Of a DNA stretch of 64,000 nucleotides, positions 33,582 to 42,049 are shown in pieces; position 1 is the stretch's first letter, and each line of letters starts with the position of its first letter. Under the pieces are notes generated by a model that worked only from the letters and a program-made list of their open reading frames with translations, ran no database searches and was not told where the DNA came from. A program made the translations under genes and the position numbers. The DNA is taken from positions 3,844,001 to 3,908,000 of the forward strand of contig NZ_CP019082.1 of NCBI RefSeq assembly GCF_001956985.1, in the 5' to 3' direction. Origin of the DNA: Paludisphaera borealis (GTDB lineage Bacteria; Planctomycetota; Planctomycetia; Isosphaerales; Isosphaeraceae).

Positions 33582-36395
33582 ATGCCCCCCGATCGGACCC
33601 TGGAAAAGATCGTCGCCGAGGCGAGGCGAGAGAAAGCATCAAGGAGGTACGGCCGGGCGGCGGTCCTCTTCGCGGAAGCCGCGGAGACCCCGGAAGCGAA
33701 AGCCGACGCCGATACGCGGAGGTCGCTGTTGCGCCAGGAGGCGGCGTGCACGTATCTGGACGACGAGACCCCCAAGGCGACGCGGGTGCCCGAGGCCATT
33801 GGGCTCCTCGTCGAGCCGGGCCCCGCGTCCCAGGTCGCCGCCCGGATCGAGCTGGCGATGGCGCTCAAGGGCGAGACCGCCTTCGGCCAGGCCCGGGTGC
33901 TGCTGGCCGAAGCCCGCGAGCTGATCAAACAGGGGGGGAATCCCGCCCTGCAGTCCCTCGAACTCAAGGCGAGGCAGCAGCACGCGCTCTGCACATATAA
34001 GGACGTCGACCTGCCGCCGGGCGAGCGGTTTGACGAGGCGTTGAGCATCCTCGGAGTCGAGGGCCTGAAGACGACCGTGGACCCGGAGACGCTCGGCATC
34101 GCGGGCGCCGTGCACAAGGCGATGTGGAAGCTCGACGCCCAGCGCGCCCACCTGGAACGATCGCTCCACTATTACGAGCGCGGCTGCCGCGCGGGGGTCG
34201 CCACGGCCAACGGCTACCCGGCCATCAACGCCGCCTACATCCTCGACCTGCTCGCCTCGCTCGAGGAGGACGACCTCGGGCCGGACGATCCATCCATCGT
34301 GAAGCGACGGACACGCGCCCGGGAGATCCGCGAGCAGATCCTCGCGACCGTGCCCCCGATCGCCGCCGAGAAGACCAAGAAGCAATGGTGGTACGCCGCG
34401 ACGCTCGCCGAGGCGGAGTTCGGGCTGGGCCAATTCGACCAGGCGGCCAAGCGGCTTGAGGAAGCCCGCGAGGCGAGTCACGTGGAGGACTGGGAGTTCG
34501 AAGCCTCGGCCCGACAACTGGCGTCCTTGCTCCATCTGCTCCCCGAGGACGGCCCGTCCAGCGAGGCGGCTCGGAAGGCTTTCTCCCAGGCCTTCGGCGT
34601 CGATCCCAAAGCCGCCGCCATCCTCCTCGCCGGCAAGTTCGGCCTGGCGCTTTCCGGGGGCGGGTTCCGCGCGTCGCTGTTCCACATCGGCGTCCTCGCC
34701 CGCCTGGCCGAACTGGACGTGCTCCGTCACATCGAGGTCCTCTCGTGCGTCTCGGGCGGGTCGATCATCGGGGCTTACTACTACCTGGAAGTCCGACAGC
34801 TCTTCAAGAAGAAGGCCCCCAAGGACGTCACCCGTCAGGATTACATCGACATCGTCGAGCGGATCGCGCGGGAGTTCCTCGCGGGCGTTCAGACCAACGT
34901 CCGGATGCGCATGGCGGGGAGCCTCGTCGAAAACCTGCGGATGATCTGGCGCAACCTCTCGCGCACTGAGCGGACGGGAGAACTCTTCAAAGAGAATCTT
35001 TACTCACGTATCGATGACGACAAGGTGCGCGTTCTGAAGGATCTGACGATCACGCCCCCAGATTGGAAGCAGGAATGCCGGGGGCCGTTCCAGCCGAAGT
35101 ACCACAACTGGCGCCTTGAGGCGAAGGTCCCGATCCTGATCCTCAACGCGACGACGCTCAACACGGGGCACAACTGGCAGTTCACGACCTCGTTCATGGG
35201 CGAATCCCCGCTGGCCGTCGATCCCGAGGTGGATGGCAACAACAGGCTGCGACGGCTTTACTACAACGCCGCCCCGACCGAGGAGCTGAAGCAGTTTCAG
35301 CTCGGCAGGGCGGTGGCGGCGTCGGCCTGCGTGCCGGTCCTCTTCGAGCCGATCGCCTTGAGCGGGCTCTACCCGGGCAAGACGGTGAGGCTCGCCGACG
35401 GCGGCGTCCACGACAACCAGGGGATCGTGGGCCTGCTGGAGCAGGACTGCACCGTCATGCTGGTCAGCGACGCCAGCGGACACGTCGGGATCGAGAACGA
35501 CCCGAAATCGTCGTCGCTGGGGGTCGCCGGCCGGTCCAACGACCTCCTGATGGCCCGGGTGCGCGGGGCCCAGTACCGTGACCTGAAGTCGCGGCTCCGC
35601 TCACGCGTGGTCCGAGGCTTGATGTTCCTCCACCTGCGCAAGGATCTCGACGTCGATCCCGTCGACTGGGCGCGATGCAACGATCCCTCGACGCTCCCGC
35701 CGCGACGGATCTCGACGAGCTACGAGATCCGCAAGGACGTCCAGGAGAAACTGGCGGCGATCCGCACCGACCTCGATTCCTTCGGCGAAGCAGAGGCGTT
35801 CGCCCTGATGACGAGCGGCTACTGCATGACCAACCAGGTGTTCCCCGAATGCGTCGGGAAGCTGGTGAAGACGAACTTGAATCAGGAGTCCTGGGAATTC
35901 CTCCAGATCCGCGGCCTGCTGACGGCCCCCGGCTCAGGTTCCCAGGCCGACCGCGACGACCTGTCGCGGGTCCTCGACGTCGGCCGGCACCAGTTCTTCA
36001 AGTATTTCTACTTGCATCCGAAGTTGATGAAAGCAGCGGGTGTCGCGCGCTGGCTCGTGCCGGCTTCGGCCTTGATCGCGCTGATCGCGCTGTTCTACGT
36101 CCTTCGGGCTCATCCCTCCTATCAGTCGATCATCGCCGGCGGGATGATCCTGGCGCTGATTTGTCTCGGCGTCCTGAGGTGGCTCACGAAGCAGCCCCTC
36201 CTCAAGCTGGTGCAAAACATCGGCATCGCCGTCGTCGGCTCGCCGGCGGCCTTCGTGCATCTGCGCTACTTCGACCCGCGGTATCTCAGGCGGAGCACCG
36301 ACTATCGGAAGTCGATCAAGCCCGCGGCCTCGCCGCCGACCGGGACGACGCCGACGCCGATTGGACCGGCCCCGACCGCCCGGGTTTCGAGGTAG
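33582..36395 (+). CDS. Patatin-like phospholipase with N-terminal TRAFs-binding (DUF4071) repeats and C-terminal membrane segments
   Basis: A 937-residue protein. Residues 1-330 are helical repeats including the DUF4071-like segment VDPETLGIAGAVHKAMWKLD and ERSLHYYERGCRAGVATANG. The patatin domain (about 350-650) has the oxyanion motif SGGGFRAS, the nucleophile Ser391 in SCVSGGS and Asp606 in LADGGVHDNQG, a complete Ser-Asp dyad. Two hydrophobic segments lie near residues 817-865 (VARWLVPASALIALIALFYV and a second), with a Pro-rich tail. It would hydrolyse membrane phospholipid at the inner membrane. The ATG at 33582 is preferred over a TTG eight codons earlier. The architecture suggests an effector controlled by the adjacent DUF4071 protein, like CapV-type phospholipases, though no cyclase gene is present. 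Confidence 0.85.
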   Translation: MPPDRTLEKIVAEARREKASRRYGRAAVLFAEAAETPEAKADADTRRSLLRQEAACTYLDDETPKATRVPEAIGLLVEPGPASQVAARIELAMALKGETAFGQARVLLAEARELIKQGGNPALQSLELKARQQHALCTYKDVDLPPGERFDEALSILGVEGLKTTVDPETLGIAGAVHKAMWKLDAQRAHLERSLHYYERGCRAGVATANGYPAINAAYILDLLASLEEDDLGPDDPSIVKRRTRAREIREQILATVPPIAAEKTKKQWWYAATLAEAEFGLGQFDQAAKRLEEAREASHVEDWEFEASARQLASLLHLLPEDGPSSEAARKAFSQAFGVDPKAAAILLAGKFGLALSGGGFRASLFHIGVLARLAELDVLRHIEVLSCVSGGSIIGAYYYLEVRQLFKKKAPKDVTRQDYIDIVERIAREFLAGVQTNVRMRMAGSLVENLRMIWRNLSRTERTGELFKENLYSRIDDDKVRVLKDLTITPPDWKQECRGPFQPKYHNWRLEAKVPILILNATTLNTGHNWQFTTSFMGESPLAVDPEVDGNNRLRRLYYNAAPTEELKQFQLGRAVAASACVPVLFEPIALSGLYPGKTVRLADGGVHDNQGIVGLLEQDCTVMLVSDASGHVGIENDPKSSSLGVAGRSNDLLMARVRGAQYRDLKSRLRSRVVRGLMFLHLRKDLDVDPVDWARCNDPSTLPPRRISTSYEIRKDVQEKLAAIRTDLDSFGEAEAFALMTSGYCMTNQVFPECVGKLVKTNLNQESWEFLQIRGLLTAPGSGSQADRDDLSRVLDVGRHQFFKYFYLHPKLMKAAGVARWLVPASALIALIALFYVLRAHPSYQSIIAGGMILALICLGVLRWLTKQPLLKLVQNIGIAVVGSPAAFVHLRYFDPRYLRRSTDYRKSIKPAASPPTGTTPTPIGPAPTARVSR

Positions 36396-36569
36396 TTGCG
36401 TAAAATGGCTTGGCTCTTGCCGGCGGCGGGGCGGCGGTCGAGGGGGGGCAAGTGACTGGCATGGTCTACCTCGGCTATAATTCGGATCGTTGGACGCCCG
36501 GCCCGTAGGGGCGAAAACCGTGCGCCGCACGACATGCCGTAGTCATTTGCACCCGGAGTTCGTGGTCCC

Positions 36570-37259
36570 ATGATGCAACCTACGTTCCGCGCGTCCGGCC
36601 TCTTGAAGTCCGTGCCGGCCTTGTTGCTCGCGACGCTCTTCCTTCCCTGCGCCGACGCCGCCCGGGGCTCCGAGGAACCGAAGAAGCCGGCTCGGCCGGC
36701 GGGCCGGAAGCTCACCCACGAGGAGACCCTCCGCTGGATCGCCGAGCACAAGGCCTGGCGGCTGGCCCGCAAGACCAAGCCGATCTGGGCCCGCCCGGTT
36801 GCGCCGGAAGAGGTTGGCAAGGAATTCGAGACCGCCGATCACGTCAAGGAAGTTGCACGCGAAGGCGCGTGGCTCTGCGTCGGCGTCGCTGGCGAGCCCT
36901 GGTTCCAGAGCCTTGAGAAGATCGAGGCGAAGTACGAGCACTCCGGCGAAAAGGCCAAGAAATTCGACTTCGACAAGGAACCTCGCGAATACCAGAGCTA
37001 TAAACCGAAGGCCGCGACACGAAACTGGGTGGCGCAGGTGAAGGGTGATGGGATCGAGGGCTTCACCATCCGTCCCGGCTACGATCCCGACCTCCCGCTC
37101 TACTCTCCAGCCGGCGGCTACGTCGTCCGGGATGACGTGACCGACCCGTACAAGACGCCGGCCGAGGACGCCTGGCTCGTGCAGCAACCCCTGTTCGAAA
37201 GCACATACGAACTGGTCCCCGAGCCGAGCGAACAGTCGCCCGCCCCCGCGCCGAAATAG
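36570..37259 (+). CDS. Hypothetical secreted protein
   Basis: A 229-residue protein with a signal peptide (about 1-32, LLKSVPALLLATLFLPCADA) and a charged, Lys/Glu-rich mature part. It has a notable Trp/Pro motif (TKPIWARPVAPEEVGKEF) and ends in a Pro-rich tail (EPSEQSPAPAPK). I do not recognise a domain. It follows the patatin gene by 174 bp on the same strand, but the gap and signal peptide argue that it is a separate gene rather than part of that module. A K element lies directly downstream. Confidence 0.65.
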   Translation: MMQPTFRASGLLKSVPALLLATLFLPCADAARGSEEPKKPARPAGRKLTHEETLRWIAEHKAWRLARKTKPIWARPVAPEEVGKEFETADHVKEVAREGAWLCVGVAGEPWFQSLEKIEAKYEHSGEKAKKFDFDKEPREYQSYKPKAATRNWVAQVKGDGIEGFTIRPGYDPDLPLYSPAGGYVVRDDVTDPYKTPAEDAWLVQQPLFESTYELVPEPSEQSPAPAPK

Positions 37260-37297
37260 TCGCGGTTTGCATTTGAGTTGCATACGGGGTCGCTAGT

Positions 37298-37410
37298 TCT
37301 GGGTGGCTGTGACGGAGCGAAGCGACGCCACAGAGCGGACGCCGCGGCCCTCGCATCTGTGGCATTCTGCCGCAACCACCCATTGCCGTCTGCATCCCAA
37401 AAGTAAACCA
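37298..37410 (+). repeat. MITE-like repeat, K family copy 2
   Basis: A 113-bp copy of the element at 15671-15784 in the same orientation, about 90 percent identical by eye. It is flanked by the direct repeat CGCTAGT (37291-37297 and 37411-37417). It lies in the gap before the P450 gene. Confidence 0.8.
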
Positions 37411-37673
37411 CGCTAGTCGCGCGGCCGGTCGGGCTTGTATTTCGGAGCCAAGCATCGCGAATTGTCGGCGCCCGGAATAAGTGTCGGGTCGTCGGCCCGG
37501 GGAAAAAGGATGTTTACATCGAGCTTTCGTGATGTCTGTCCGTGTGCATTGCACGAGCAAACCGGGTTCAGTGCCGCCGTCGACACGGCTTTCCGCCCCT
37601 CCTGGTTCACGCTACTCTGACGGTCGGCTTTTCGGTCCCACGTCCGCGAACGACCGACCCAGGAGGAGCATGG

Positions 37674-38930
37674 ATGAGCATCGAAAACCCGAAGCCGATG
37701 GAGCCGTCCGTCGTTCGATTCGATCTCTGCTCGCAAGCGTTCAAGCAAGATCCGTTTCCGACGCTCGCGAAGATGCGCGCGCAGGGGCCGTTGATCCGCA
37801 TTCGGCTGCCGATAATCGGCGCGGTCTGGATGGCGACGACCTATGATGCGGTGAACGACCTCTTGCGCGATCACCATCGGTTCATCCAGAATCCCGCCGC
37901 GGCCGGCAACCGTTTCGCGGCCGGCCTTATGCGATGGCTGCCGCGGTCGTTGCGACCCATCACCACGCACATGCTCATCCGCGACGAGCCGGATCACCGC
38001 CGGCTCCGCGGCCTCGTCGAGCGGGCGTTCCTGCGGCAGAACGTCGACGCCCTCCGCCCCCGGCTCGAAGCGCTCGCCGACGAGGCGCTCGATCGGCTCG
38101 CCGAGCAAGCCGCCCGCTCGCCCGGCGGCGTTGATCTCCTTACGGAGTTCGCACGTCCCTTCCCGCTCGCGGTGATCTGCGAGTTGCTCGGCCTTCCCGC
38201 CGAAGACCGGCCGAAGTTCACCCAATGGGCCTCGGGCATCAGCAAAGCCGGCTCGTTGGTGGGGATTCTCTTCGCACTTCCAGGCATAAGCAAACTGATG
38301 CGCTACCTTCGCGAGGAGATCCAGCGGCAGACCGAGCACCCGCGCGACGGCCTGCTCTCGGCCCTGATGCAGGCGGAAGAGGCCGGCGACCGCCTCACCG
38401 AAGACGAGTTGCTGGCGATGGTCTTTCTGCTCCTGCTGGCGGGACACGAGACGACGCTCCACCAGATCGCCGGCAGTGTGCTGATCCTCCTCGACCACCC
38501 GGAGCAACTCCGCGAGCTGACCGCCGACTGGTCCCTTGCCGAGACCGCCGTGCAAGAGTTGCTCCGATACCTCTCGTTCGCCCAGGTCACGAAACCGCGA
38601 TACGCCCGCGAGGACCTCGAATTCCAGGGCCAGGCGATCCGCCGCGGCCAGATGCTCATCGCCTGCCTCGCCTCCGCCAACAGCGATCCCAGCCGCTTCG
38701 AAAACCCCGACCAGCTCGACCTCCACCGCGAGCCCAACCGCCACGTCGCCTTCGGCGCGGGCATCCATGCCTGCCTCGGCGCAAAGCTCGCGCGAGCCGA
38801 GACCGAGATCGCCCTCCAGCGCCTGTTCACCCGCTTCCCGAACCTCCAGCTCGCCGTCCCCCGCTCCCAGATCCGGTTCACCAAACGCATCGGAGCGCGA
38901 GGCCTCGTCCAACTGCCAGTCAGGTGGTAG
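37674..38930 (+). CDS. Cytochrome P450
   Basis: A 418-residue soluble bacterial P450. The I-helix has AGHETT (about residue 257), the K-helix E-x-x-R region is ELLRYL, and the heme-binding loop is FGAGIHACLGAKLARAE, with the Cys thiolate ligand in HACLG. It would insert oxygen into a small molecule, with electrons from a ferredoxin and reductase encoded elsewhere. The ATG at 37674 follows AGGAGGAG, an excellent ribosome site, so the longer upstream frame is rejected. No biosynthetic cluster surrounds it; the substrate is unknown. Family resembles CYP107/CYP102-unrelated class I bacterial enzymes, not assignable by eye. Confidence 0.92.
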   Translation: MSIENPKPMEPSVVRFDLCSQAFKQDPFPTLAKMRAQGPLIRIRLPIIGAVWMATTYDAVNDLLRDHHRFIQNPAAAGNRFAAGLMRWLPRSLRPITTHMLIRDEPDHRRLRGLVERAFLRQNVDALRPRLEALADEALDRLAEQAARSPGGVDLLTEFARPFPLAVICELLGLPAEDRPKFTQWASGISKAGSLVGILFALPGISKLMRYLREEIQRQTEHPRDGLLSALMQAEEAGDRLTEDELLAMVFLLLLAGHETTLHQIAGSVLILLDHPEQLRELTADWSLAETAVQELLRYLSFAQVTKPRYAREDLEFQGQAIRRGQMLIACLASANSDPSRFENPDQLDLHREPNRHVAFGAGIHACLGAKLARAETEIALQRLFTRFPNLQLAVPRSQIRFTKRIGARGLVQLPVRW

Positions 38931-39081
38931 CGACGGCGACACGAACGTAAGTCCATGCACATCAATCGGTTGAAAAATCTCCCCGAAATCGCCGGGGAGG
39001 CTGTCGATTTCGCCGCTCCTCGTTCGACGTGATGGTAGAGCAGCCGGTCGAACCGGGCGAAAACGAGAAGGAGCCACGACG

Positions 39082-39510
39082 ATGCGATTCATGATGCTGA
39101 TGATTCCCAAGGGGTACGAGTCGGCCGCGCCGGGCGCGATGCCGCCCGCCGAGAAGGTCGCGACGATGATGAAGTACAACGAGTCGCTCCAGAAGGCCGG
39201 CGTTCTGCTGGCGCTCAACGGCCTCCATCCGCCGTCGATGGGGACGCGGGTCTCGTTCGCCGGGGGCAAGCCCAAGGCGACCGACGGACCGTTCAGCGAG
39301 GCGAAGGAGGTCGTCGGCGGCTACTGGATGATCCAGGTGAAGTCGAAGGAGGAAGCCGTCGAATGGGCCTCGCGCTGCCCCGCCTCGGACAACGAAGTGA
39401 TCGAGGTTCGCCAGGTCCGGGAGTTCTCGGACTTCCCCGCCGAATTCCAAGACGCCGTGGCCGGACTCCCCGAGATGCAGGCGCGGGCGGGTCAGGGCGG
39501 GGGGGCGTAA
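39082..39510 (+). CDS. YCII-related DGPF protein 1
   Basis: A 142-residue protein beginning MRFMMLMIPKGYES and carrying TDGPFSEAKEVVGGYWMIQV, the DGPF motif of the YCII-related (PhnB/DGPF) family. These ferredoxin-like fold proteins are regularly encoded beside ECF42 sigma factors, as here. They are suspected to modulate the sigma factor or to act as small enzymes; no function is proven. It is the first of three tandem paralogues, with gaps of about 60 bp. The first two residues and conserved spacing match those of its neighbours, pointing to local duplication. Confidence 0.85.
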   Translation: MRFMMLMIPKGYESAAPGAMPPAEKVATMMKYNESLQKAGVLLALNGLHPPSMGTRVSFAGGKPKATDGPFSEAKEVVGGYWMIQVKSKEEAVEWASRCPASDNEVIEVRQVREFSDFPAEFQDAVAGLPEMQARAGQGGGA

Positions 39511-39571
39511 CAGGATCAGGCGCGGGCGATTCCATCAGCATTTTCTGACATCCCGAAACGGAGACGATACG

Positions 39572-40000
39572 ATGCGATTCATGGTGATCATCAAGGCCAA
39601 CAAGGACACGGAAGCGGGCGTCATGCCGAGCGAGCAGCTCCTGACCGAGATGGGCAAGTTCAACGAAGAGCTGGTGAACGCCGGCGTGATGCTCGCGGGC
39701 GATGGGCTCCACCCGAGTTCGAAAGGCGCCCGCGTCAAGTTCTCGGGCGACAAGACGACCGTGATCGACGGCCCGTTCACCGAGACCAAGGAGCTGATCG
39801 CCGGCTTCTGGATGTGGAACGTGAAGTCGAAGGAAGAGGCGATCGAGTGGGTCAGGCGCTGTCCGAACCCCACCGGCGAGGAGTCCGAGATCGAGATCCG
39901 CCAGGTGTTCGAGGCGTCGGACTTCGGCGACGAGTTCACCCCCGAGCTGCGCGAGCAAGAGGACCGCATTCGCGCCAAGGCGGCCCAGCAGAACTCGTAG
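39572..40000 (+). CDS. YCII-related DGPF protein 2
   Basis: A 142-residue paralogue of the preceding protein: MRFMVIIKANKDTEAGVMPS opens it, and IDGPFTETKELIAGFWMWNV holds the DGPF motif. It lacks the Pro-rich stretch of the first copy but keeps the C-terminal IEIRQVFEASDFGDEF helix. It is nearer in sequence to the third copy (VFEASDF versus LFEASDF), so the duplications were probably stepwise. Same orientation and probable operon with the ECF sigma gene. Confidence 0.85.
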   Translation: MRFMVIIKANKDTEAGVMPSEQLLTEMGKFNEELVNAGVMLAGDGLHPSSKGARVKFSGDKTTVIDGPFTETKELIAGFWMWNVKSKEEAIEWVRRCPNPTGEESEIEIRQVFEASDFGDEFTPELREQEDRIRAKAAQQNS

Positions 40001-40064
40001 CGAGATCGACTCGGAATCCTCGTGGCTCACAACCAACATCCAATCATTAATAGGTAATGCGACG

Positions 40065-40439
40065 ATGCGAATCATGGGACTGCTCAAGGCCGACAAACAC
40101 TCCGAAGCGGGCGCTCCTCCGAGCATGGAGATGATGCAGCGGATGGGGACGTTCGTCGAGGAGATCACCAAGGCCGGCGTGATGCTCTCGACAGACGGGC
40201 TCACGCCGACCTCGAAGGGGAAGCGCGTCCGGCTTTCGGACGGCAAGGTCACCGTGACCGACGGGCCGTTCACCGAGTCGAAGGAGCTGATCGCCTCCTA
40301 CGCGCTGTTCCAGGTCAAGACGATGGACGAAGCGGTCAAGTGGACCACGCGGTTCCTCGAAGTGCTGGGCGAAGGCGAATGCGAGCTGCGCCCGCTGTTC
40401 GAGGCGTCGGACTTCTCGCCCGAGGAGACGAAGCGGTGA
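40065..40439 (+). CDS. YCII-related DGPF protein 3
   Basis: A 124-residue paralogue, shortened at the C-terminus. MRIMGLLKADKHSEAGAPPS at the start and VTDGPFTESKELIASYALFQ in the middle define it as a DGPF protein; RPLFEASDFSPEETKR closes it. It ends 54 bp before the ECF42-type sigma gene, so it is the member most likely to be coregulated with it. Confidence 0.85.
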   Translation: MRIMGLLKADKHSEAGAPPSMEMMQRMGTFVEEITKAGVMLSTDGLTPTSKGKRVRLSDGKVTVTDGPFTESKELIASYALFQVKTMDEAVKWTTRFLEVLGEGECELRPLFEASDFSPEETKR

Positions 40440-40493
40440 TTGCGGTGAGCCTCGGGTCGAGCGAGGGGGCGGAAGCCGGTAGAATGGTCCGCC

Positions 40494-41756
40494 ATGACGG
40501 CTTCCGACATCCATCGCACGATCGACGCGGTCTGGAGGATCGAATCGGCCCGGCTCATCGCCGGCCTGGCGCGGATCGTCCGCGACGTCGGCGTCGCCGA
40601 GGACCTGGCGCACGACGCCCTCGTCGCCGCGCTCCAGCAATGGCCCGAGTCGGGCGTCCCGAACAACCCGGGCGCCTGGCTCATGGCCGCGGCGAAGCAC
40701 CGGGCGATCGACCATGTGCGGCGGAACAAGCTGCTCGAACGCAAACATGAAGAAATCGGCCGAAGTCTGACGTCCCAACCCGATGACGCCGTCGCGGATC
40801 TCGACGCGGCCCTCGACGACGACGTCGGCGACGACCTGCTGCGGCTGATCTTCACGGCCTGCCACCCGGTCCTCTCGACCGAGGCGCGGCTGGCCCTCAC
40901 GCTCCGCCTGCTCGGGGGTCTGACGACCGACGAGATCGCGCGGGCGTTCCTCGTCTCGGAGCCGACGATCGCCCAGCGGATCGTCCGGGCCAAGCGGACC
41001 CTCGCCGACAAGGGGGTCCCCTTCGAGGTCCCCCGGGGCGCCGAGCTGGCCGACCGCCTGGCGTCGGTTCTCGAGGCCGTCTACCTCGTCTTCAACGAGG
41101 GCTACACGGCGACGGCCGGCGACGACTGGATGCGGCCGGCGCTCTGCGAGGAGGCCCTGCGGCTCGGTCGCATCCTCGCCGGGCTGGTCCCAGACGAGCC
41201 CGAGGTCCACGGCCTGGTCGCGCTCATGGAGATCCAGGCGTCGCGGTCGAGGGCCCGGGTGGGACCGTCGGGCGAGCCGATCCTGCTGCTCGACCAGAAC
41301 CGCGCCCGCTGGGATCAGCTCCTGATCCGTCGCGGCCTCGACGCCCTCGCGCGGGCCGAGGGGCTCGGCGATCTCGGCCCCTACGCGCTCCAGGCGTCGA
41401 TCGCCGCCTGCCACGCCCGGGCCCTCGTCGCCGAGGACACCGACTGGGCCAGGATCGCGGGCCTCTACGCGGATCTGGCCCGACTGACGCCGTCGCCCGT
41501 CGTCGAGCTGAACCGGGCCGTGGCGGTCGCGATGGCCTTCGGGCCGCGGGCCGGCCTCGATCTCGTCGACGCCCTGGCCTCGGAGCCGTCGCTCCGGGAC
41601 TACCACCTGCTGCCGACCGTCCGCGGCGACTTCCTCGCCAAGCTCGGCCGCTTCGCCGAAGCCCGCCCGGAGTTCGAGCGAGCGGCCGGGCTCACCCGCA
41701 ACGCCCGCGAGCGGGCGCTGCTGCTTGACCGAGCCAGGGCCTGCGAGGACGGCTAA
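40494..41756 (+). CDS. ECF RNA polymerase sigma factor, ECF42 type, with C-terminal TPR-like extension
   Basis: A 420-residue protein, about twice the size of a simple ECF sigma. Region 2 is at about 15-85 ([20 protein letters not shown]), region 4 at about 115-165 ([20 protein letters not shown], then [12 protein letters not shown]), and the C-terminal 250 residues are helical repeats ([38 protein letters not shown]). This architecture, together with upstream DGPF genes, defines the ECF42 group, where the extension rather than an anti-sigma factor controls activity. The regulon probably includes the three DGPF genes. Its stop overlaps the stop of the convergent MoaD-like gene by sharing CTAA. 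Confidence 0.92.
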   Translation: MTASDIHRTIDAVWRIESARLIAGLARIVRDVGVAEDLAHDALVAALQQWPESGVPNNPGAWLMAAAKHRAIDHVRRNKLLERKHEEIGRSLTSQPDDAVADLDAALDDDVGDDLLRLIFTACHPVLSTEARLALTLRLLGGLTTDEIARAFLVSEPTIAQRIVRAKRTLADKGVPFEVPRGAELADRLASVLEAVYLVFNEGYTATAGDDWMRPALCEEALRLGRILAGLVPDEPEVHGLVALMEIQASRSRARVGPSGEPILLLDQNRARWDQLLIRRGLDALARAEGLGDLGPYALQASIAACHARALVAEDTDWARIAGLYADLARLTPSPVVELNRAVAVAMAFGPRAGLDLVDALASEPSLRDYHLLPTVRGDFLAKLGRFAEARPEFERAAGLTRNARERALLLDRARACEDG

Positions 41757-42049
41757 CCGCCGGCCATGGCGCCGACGACCAGGAACGGCTCGGCCCCGGA
41801 CGCAACGGCCTGGGGCAGGGGGGCGTCGGGCGGCTCGTGGGACAGGTCCTCCTCGCATGCGAAGAACCTCACGAATGGACGACGCCGATGCGTAACGTGA
41901 TCGCGGATCGTCCCGCGCAGGACCGGGTGGACGGCTTCGAGCGCGTCGAGGACCGAGCCTTGCGTGGCCGGCCCCTCGACGTCCAGCACCACCTCGCCGG
42001 CGACTCGCGCAAGCGTCCGCAGATGGGTCGGCAGCACCACGCGGATCAT
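41753..42049 (-). CDS. MoaD/ThiS-like ubiquitin-fold protein ending in Gly-Gly
   Basis: A 98-residue protein starting [20 protein letters not shown], followed by [20 protein letters not shown] and [15 protein letters not shown], a MoaD/ThiS pattern, and ending VGAMAGG. The terminal Gly-Gly would allow adenylation and thiocarboxylation or conjugation, as in other ubiquitin-like sulfur carriers. Its ATG overlaps the stop of the BNR propeller gene by four bases, so the two are translationally coupled. No MoaE, ThiG, E1-like ThiF/MoeB or molybdopterin genes are present, so a molybdopterin role is not supported; a role linked to the propeller protein is an inference. Confidence 0.85.
   Translation of the reverse strand: MIRVVLPTHLRTLARVAGEVVLDVEGPATQGSVLDALEAVHPVLRGTIRDHVTHRRRPFVRFFACEEDLSHEPPDAPLPQAVASGAEPFLVVGAMAGG

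Noticed and set aside
31576-36600. attL/attR sites for an integrated island at tRNA-Leu
   Set aside because: No duplicate of the tRNA 3' end and no integrase found by eye in the region.
37542-37673. N-terminal extension of the P450
   Set aside because: AGGAGGAG directly before the ATG at 37674 marks the start; the upstream residues lack P450 similarity.
40047-41858. 603-codon minus-strand frame opposite DGPF protein 3 and the ECF sigma gene
   Set aside because: Charged, repetitive product with no domain, opposite an ECF sigma factor with intact region 2 and 4.
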